DNA from: Burhinus oedicnemus
Taxonomy: Eukaryota > Chordata > Aves > Charadriiformes > Burhinidae
NCBI GenBank assembly: GCA_008921705.1
Contig: VFFE01009197.1
Span: forward strand, 1,198,064 to 1,262,063
DNA: 64,000 nt
Direction of reading: 5' to 3'
Within the stretch, counting starts at the first letter, position 1, and every line of letters begins with the position of its first letter. Position numbers and translations under genes: made by a program. Shown in pieces: positions 60,285-64,000 of this stretch. The notes under the pieces were generated by a model. That model did no database searches and had not been told where the DNA came from. It was given only the letters and a program-made list of their open reading frames with translations.

Positions 60285-62480
60285 AGAAGCAAGGAGGGGG
60301 GATCAGCAGAACTGTCACCTTGGACTTCCACAGGGCAGACATTGGTCTTTTCAGGAGCCTTGTTGACAGAGTCCCTTGGGAGGCAGTCCTGAATGGCAAA
60401 GGAGTCCAGGAAAGCTGGACATTTTTCAAGAAGGAATTCTTAAAGGTGCAGGAGCAGGCTGTGCCCATGTGCTGAAAAACGAGCCGAGCTGTCAGGGAAA
60501 AAGACTGGCTGAACAAAGAGCTCTGGTTGCAACTCAGGGCAAAATGGAGAGTTTATGGCCTTTGGAAGAAGGGGCGGGACACTCATGAGGACTACAAAGA
60601 TGCTGTGAGGCTATGCAGGGAGAAAATTAGAAGGGCCAAAACCCAACTAGAACTTAATCTGGCTTCTGATGTCAAGAAAAATAAAAAAAGTTTCTATAAA
60701 TACACTAGCAAGAAAAGGACTAAGGATAATCTCCAACCTTTATTAGATGGTGGCAGAAACATAGTGACCAAGGATGAGGAAAAGGCTGAGGTACTTAATG
60801 CCTTCTTTGTCTCAGTCTTTAGTAGTAGGACCAGTTGTTCCCTGAGTATCTAAGCCCCCTGAGCTAGAAGACAGGGACGGGGAGCAAAACAAAGCCCCCA
60901 TAATCTAAGGGGAAATGGTGAGGGACCTGCTACAGCACTTAGACATACGCAAGTCCGTGGGGTTGGATGGGATCCACCCGAGGGTACAGAGGGAGCTGGT
61001 GGAAGTGCTCACCAAGCCACTTTCCACCATTTATCGGCAGTCCTGGCTAACCGGGGAGGGCCCAGTTGACTGGAGGTTAGCAAATGTGACGCCCATCCAC
61101 AAGAAGGGCCGGAAGGAGGATCCGGGGAACTACAGGCCTGTCAGTCTGACCTCAGTGCCTGGGAAGGTTATGGAACAAATCATCTTGAGTGCCATTACGT
61201 GGCACATGCAGGACAACCAGGTGATCAGGCCCAGTCAGCATGGGTTCTTGAAAGGCATGTCCTGCTTGACTAACCTGATCTCATGGCAAGGTGACCCACT
61301 TAGTGGATGAGGGAAAGGCTGTGGATGTTGTTTACATGGACTTTAGTAAAACCTTTGGCACCTTTTCCCACAGCATTCTCCTGGAGAAACTGGCTGCTCA
61401 TGGCTTGGATGGGCATACTCTTTGCTGGGTAAAAAACTGGCTGGATGGCCAGGCCCAAAGAATTGTGGTGAATGGAGTTAAATCCAGTTGGTGACCAGCC
61501 ACAAGTGGTGTTCCCCAGGGCTCAGTACTGGGGCTGGTTCTTTTTAATATCTTTATCAAGGACCTGGACAAGGGGATTGAGTGCACCCTCAGTAAGTTTG
61601 CAAATGACACTAAGTTGGGCAGGAGTGTTGATCTGCTCGAGGGTAGGAAGGCTCTACAGAGGGATCTGGACAGGCTGGATCGATGGGCTGAGGCCAATGG
61701 TGTGAGGTTCAACAAGGCCAAGTGCCAGGTCCTGCACTTGGGTCACAACAACCCCATGCAGCGCTACAGGCTTGGGGAAGAGTGGCTGGAAAGCTGCCTG
61801 GCAGAAAAGGACCTGGGAGTGTTGGCCAACAGTTAGCTGAATATGAGCCAGCAGTGTGCCCAGGTGGCCAAGAAGGCCAACAGCATCCTGGCCTGTATCG
61901 GGAATAGTGTGCCAGCAGGACTAGGGCAGTGATCATCCCCCTGTACTCAGCACTGGTGAGACCCCCACCTCGAATACAGTGTTTGGTTTTGGGTCCCTCA
62001 CGACAAGAAAGACATTGAGGTGCTGGAGCGTGTCCAGAGAAGGGCAAGAAAGCTGGTGAGGGGTCTAGAGCAGAAGACTTCTGAGGAGCAGCTGAGGGAA
62101 CTGGGATTGTTCAGCCTGGAGAAAAGGAGGCTGAGGGGGGACCTTCTCGCTCTCTCTAGCTACCTGAAAGGAGGTTGTAGTGAGGTGGGGGTTGGTCTCT
62201 TCTCCCAAGTAACAAGTGATAGGACAAGAGGAAATGGCCTCAAGTTGCACCAGGGGAGGCTTAGGTTGGATATTAGGAAAAATTTATTACCAGAAAGGGT
62301 TATCAAGCATTGTAACAGGCTGCCCAGGGAAGTGGTCAAATCATCATCCCTGGAAATATTTAAAAGGCGGGTAGACGTGGTGCTGAGGGACATGGTTTAG
62401 TGGTGGTTTTGGCAGTGCTAGATTGATGGTTGGACTTGATCATCTTAAAGGTCCCTTCCAACCTAGGTGATTCTATGATC
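60285..62480 (+). mobile_element. CR1 LINE, 5'-truncated, decayed ORF2 with reverse transcriptase
   Basis: About 2.2 kb of CR1 lies antisense to IQSEC1. It starts in ORF2 between the endonuclease and reverse transcriptase (RADIGLFRSLVDRVPWEAVL frame). It then covers the connector (KTQLELNLASDVKKNKKSFY), reverse transcriptase motifs ([37 protein letters not shown], where the usual catalytic site is F-A-D-D), the thumb region and the 3' UTR with AAGGTCCCTTCCAACCTAGG. It ends after ATTCTATGATC. Frame changes and stops split it into pieces at 60527-60853, 60915-61310, 61291-61494, 61615-61836 and 62020-62400, so it is a dead copy. Confidence 0.95.
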
Positions 62481-62560
62481 TTGTCAACAATATTAAAACA
62501 AATTCTTTAAACTTTAACAATTTGAAGTAGAGAATATTCTTTGGTACCTAGACATAAATT

Positions 62561-62661
62561 TCATAGAATCATAGAATCCTTTAGGTTGGAAAAAACCTTT
62601 AAGATCATCTAGTCCAACCATTGACCCTACTCTACCAGGTCTGCCACTAAACCATGTCTCT
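62561..62661 (-). mobile_element. CR1 LINE 3' end fragment, reverse orientation
   Basis: The plus strand reads TCATAGAATCATAGAATCCT, TTAGGTTGGAAAAAACCTTT and AAGATCATCTAGTCCAACC, the reverse complement of the CR1 3' terminus. It lies about 80 bp from the end of the CR1 copy at 60285-62480, in the opposite direction, so the two 3' tails face each other. Confidence 0.92.
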
Positions 62662-64000
62662 TTCATTTACATACTATATTTCTTTATAATACCTGATTCT
62701 GCATGGGAATTATGAGATTTACTAGGCAAAGAAAAACAGTCTAAGGCTGTTAATGCTGCTTCTTCCCTTGTTCCTTGTGGGTTATCAAGTTATTTGGCGA
62801 GATTTCAGTTTTTTCCCCAAATCCAGTAATAACTATATTAATAACAGATAAAATGCTAAAAGCATTTAATTTATCTATGGCATTACCATCCCTGAACTCG
62901 CAAGGAGAAGGTATTTAAGAAAAAATCTGACATGTTCTAAAAGAGCCAGTGTGGTGAAGAATACTGGAAGAAATCAATGGTTTCTGTTTTCAGGCCATTC
63001 AGGCAACTGAACAGCTTACATGGGTTCTCAGTGAGAAGTGGCCGGAATAAATGTTGCATGTTCTCATTCTCTCCTACCTCCAAGACTTAGTTTCCCCAGC
63101 ACATGGCAGTCTGAGATGTGCTACAGCGAGATAACAAAACCCAAGGCTAGTCACTGAGCCTATGAACTTGCAAACAACTACAGTGAGCTCTGGTATTGAA
63201 ATTTAACTATAGACGTTGCTTTCATTCAACAGCAATAGATGATCCGATAAGATTCCCTTCCACCATATTTTATAAAAGTCACATCTTTCAGTTTATTTTT
63301 ACAGTCCAGTGGTACTGGTAGATATGCATCCATGAAACAACGACAGGTACTTCACTTAGGAGTATGAAGCTAGCTTTGCATGATTTTAATTATTTACATA
63401 GAAAAAGCAAAAAATAGAAGACTGAAAAAACAAACGAAAGTTTAAAGTTCCTTGTCTGGATTTTCCTGAGCGAAGATGCTAATGCAAAGTGCAGTTACAA
63501 TTGAGAAAAAAAAAAAATCAGTAGGATTAAATTTGTATGAGGTAATCAGATTTCAGAGCACTACGTGCACTCTGCTGCTATGAGGTGGTTTCTTTGTTCA
63601 AAACTATTAGCAATAATAGAATCATGAAATTAAAGTAACTGGAACACTGCATTCGAAGAATAGTTTTAGGGTTATTATTGAATATGCCTATAACTTAAAT
63701 CTGGAATCAATATTTTCTATATTCATCTATCTTTCAGAAAAGAACTGTTAAATGAACTAGCAATATCTTTGTCGAGTATCATTCAATACTGAAATTGACC
63801 AGAAAGAATAAATGCACCAGGGCCCAGGTGGAAAGGTGAAGCGCAACTGTAATTTTACTTAGTTATTTACTCTTTAATGGCTGTGTAATTTCTACAGTGA
63901 TAATAGCATTTAAAATGCATAAAAAGTGTACCAAAAAAAGGTCTAGAACCTCTTGGCAATAAATTAAGCAGTCTCTCTGGGAAATATATTTTTAAGAAAA

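Larger units (their letters stand above)
59617..64000 (-). other. IQSEC1: IQSEC1 intron reaching the right window edge
   Basis: Apart from two CR1 copies (60285-62480 and 62561-62661) the sequence is AT-rich with no exon of the Sec7 or IQ regions. The remaining IQSEC1 exons must lie beyond 64000. Short frames at 59981-60235 and elsewhere have no family resemblance. Confidence 0.6.

Overview
This window reads as a vertebrate nuclear chromosome segment, almost certainly from a bird. The coding sequence is split into short exons with GT/AG borders, introns and spacers are AT-rich, one CpG island marks a promoter, and every interspersed repeat I can name is a CR1 LINE with the typical avian 3' end (an AGGTCCCTTCCAACC-like block followed by ATTCTATG-type repeats). 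I see no bacterial, viral or CRISPR-type feature. All exon borders below were read by eye from splice sites, reading phase and known protein families; no alignment was run.

Layout. (1) 482-9951, plus strand: the last seven coding exons of a gene I assign to CFAP92 (KIAA1257). Its 5' part lies left of the window. (2) 9952-11800: a short spacer between two convergent genes, with an old CR1 scrap and poly(A) signals for both. (3) 11801-35592, minus strand: a complete ACAD9 gene in 18 coding exons. The exons join without a frame break into 616 codons plus stop (612 residues from the second Met). ACAD9 is a mitochondrial flavoprotein of the acyl-CoA dehydrogenase family and a respiratory complex I assembly factor. 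Its promoter is the CpG island at about 35130-36085. (4) About 36.1-44.25 kb: intergenic sequence with no gene I can support. (5) About 44255-64000, minus strand: the 3' part of IQSEC1 (BRAG2, an Arf GTPase exchange factor). It has a long AT-rich 3' UTR, a His/Pro-rich last coding exon ending in a PDZ-ligand-like tail, four upstream exons covering much of the PH domain and its C-terminal flank, and the start of a further intron. IQ and Sec7 exons lie right of the window.

The neighbours have no obvious common pathway; they are a syntenic block. CFAP92 and ACAD9 are tail-to-tail, the same arrangement as on human 3q21. IQSEC1 is on human 3p25, so having it next to ACAD9 fits an ancestral avian chromosome carrying both human arms.

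Most notable points: a GC-AG intron in ACAD9 directly after the codon for the predicted catalytic-position Glu; a missing IQSEC1 exon, implied by reading phase, that may be hidden in the 20-N assembly gap at 49731-49750; a 57-bp sequence present twice in the same IQSEC1 intron; and a CR1 element lying in frame behind a CFAP92 exon. I did not find a convincing undescribed biological system here.
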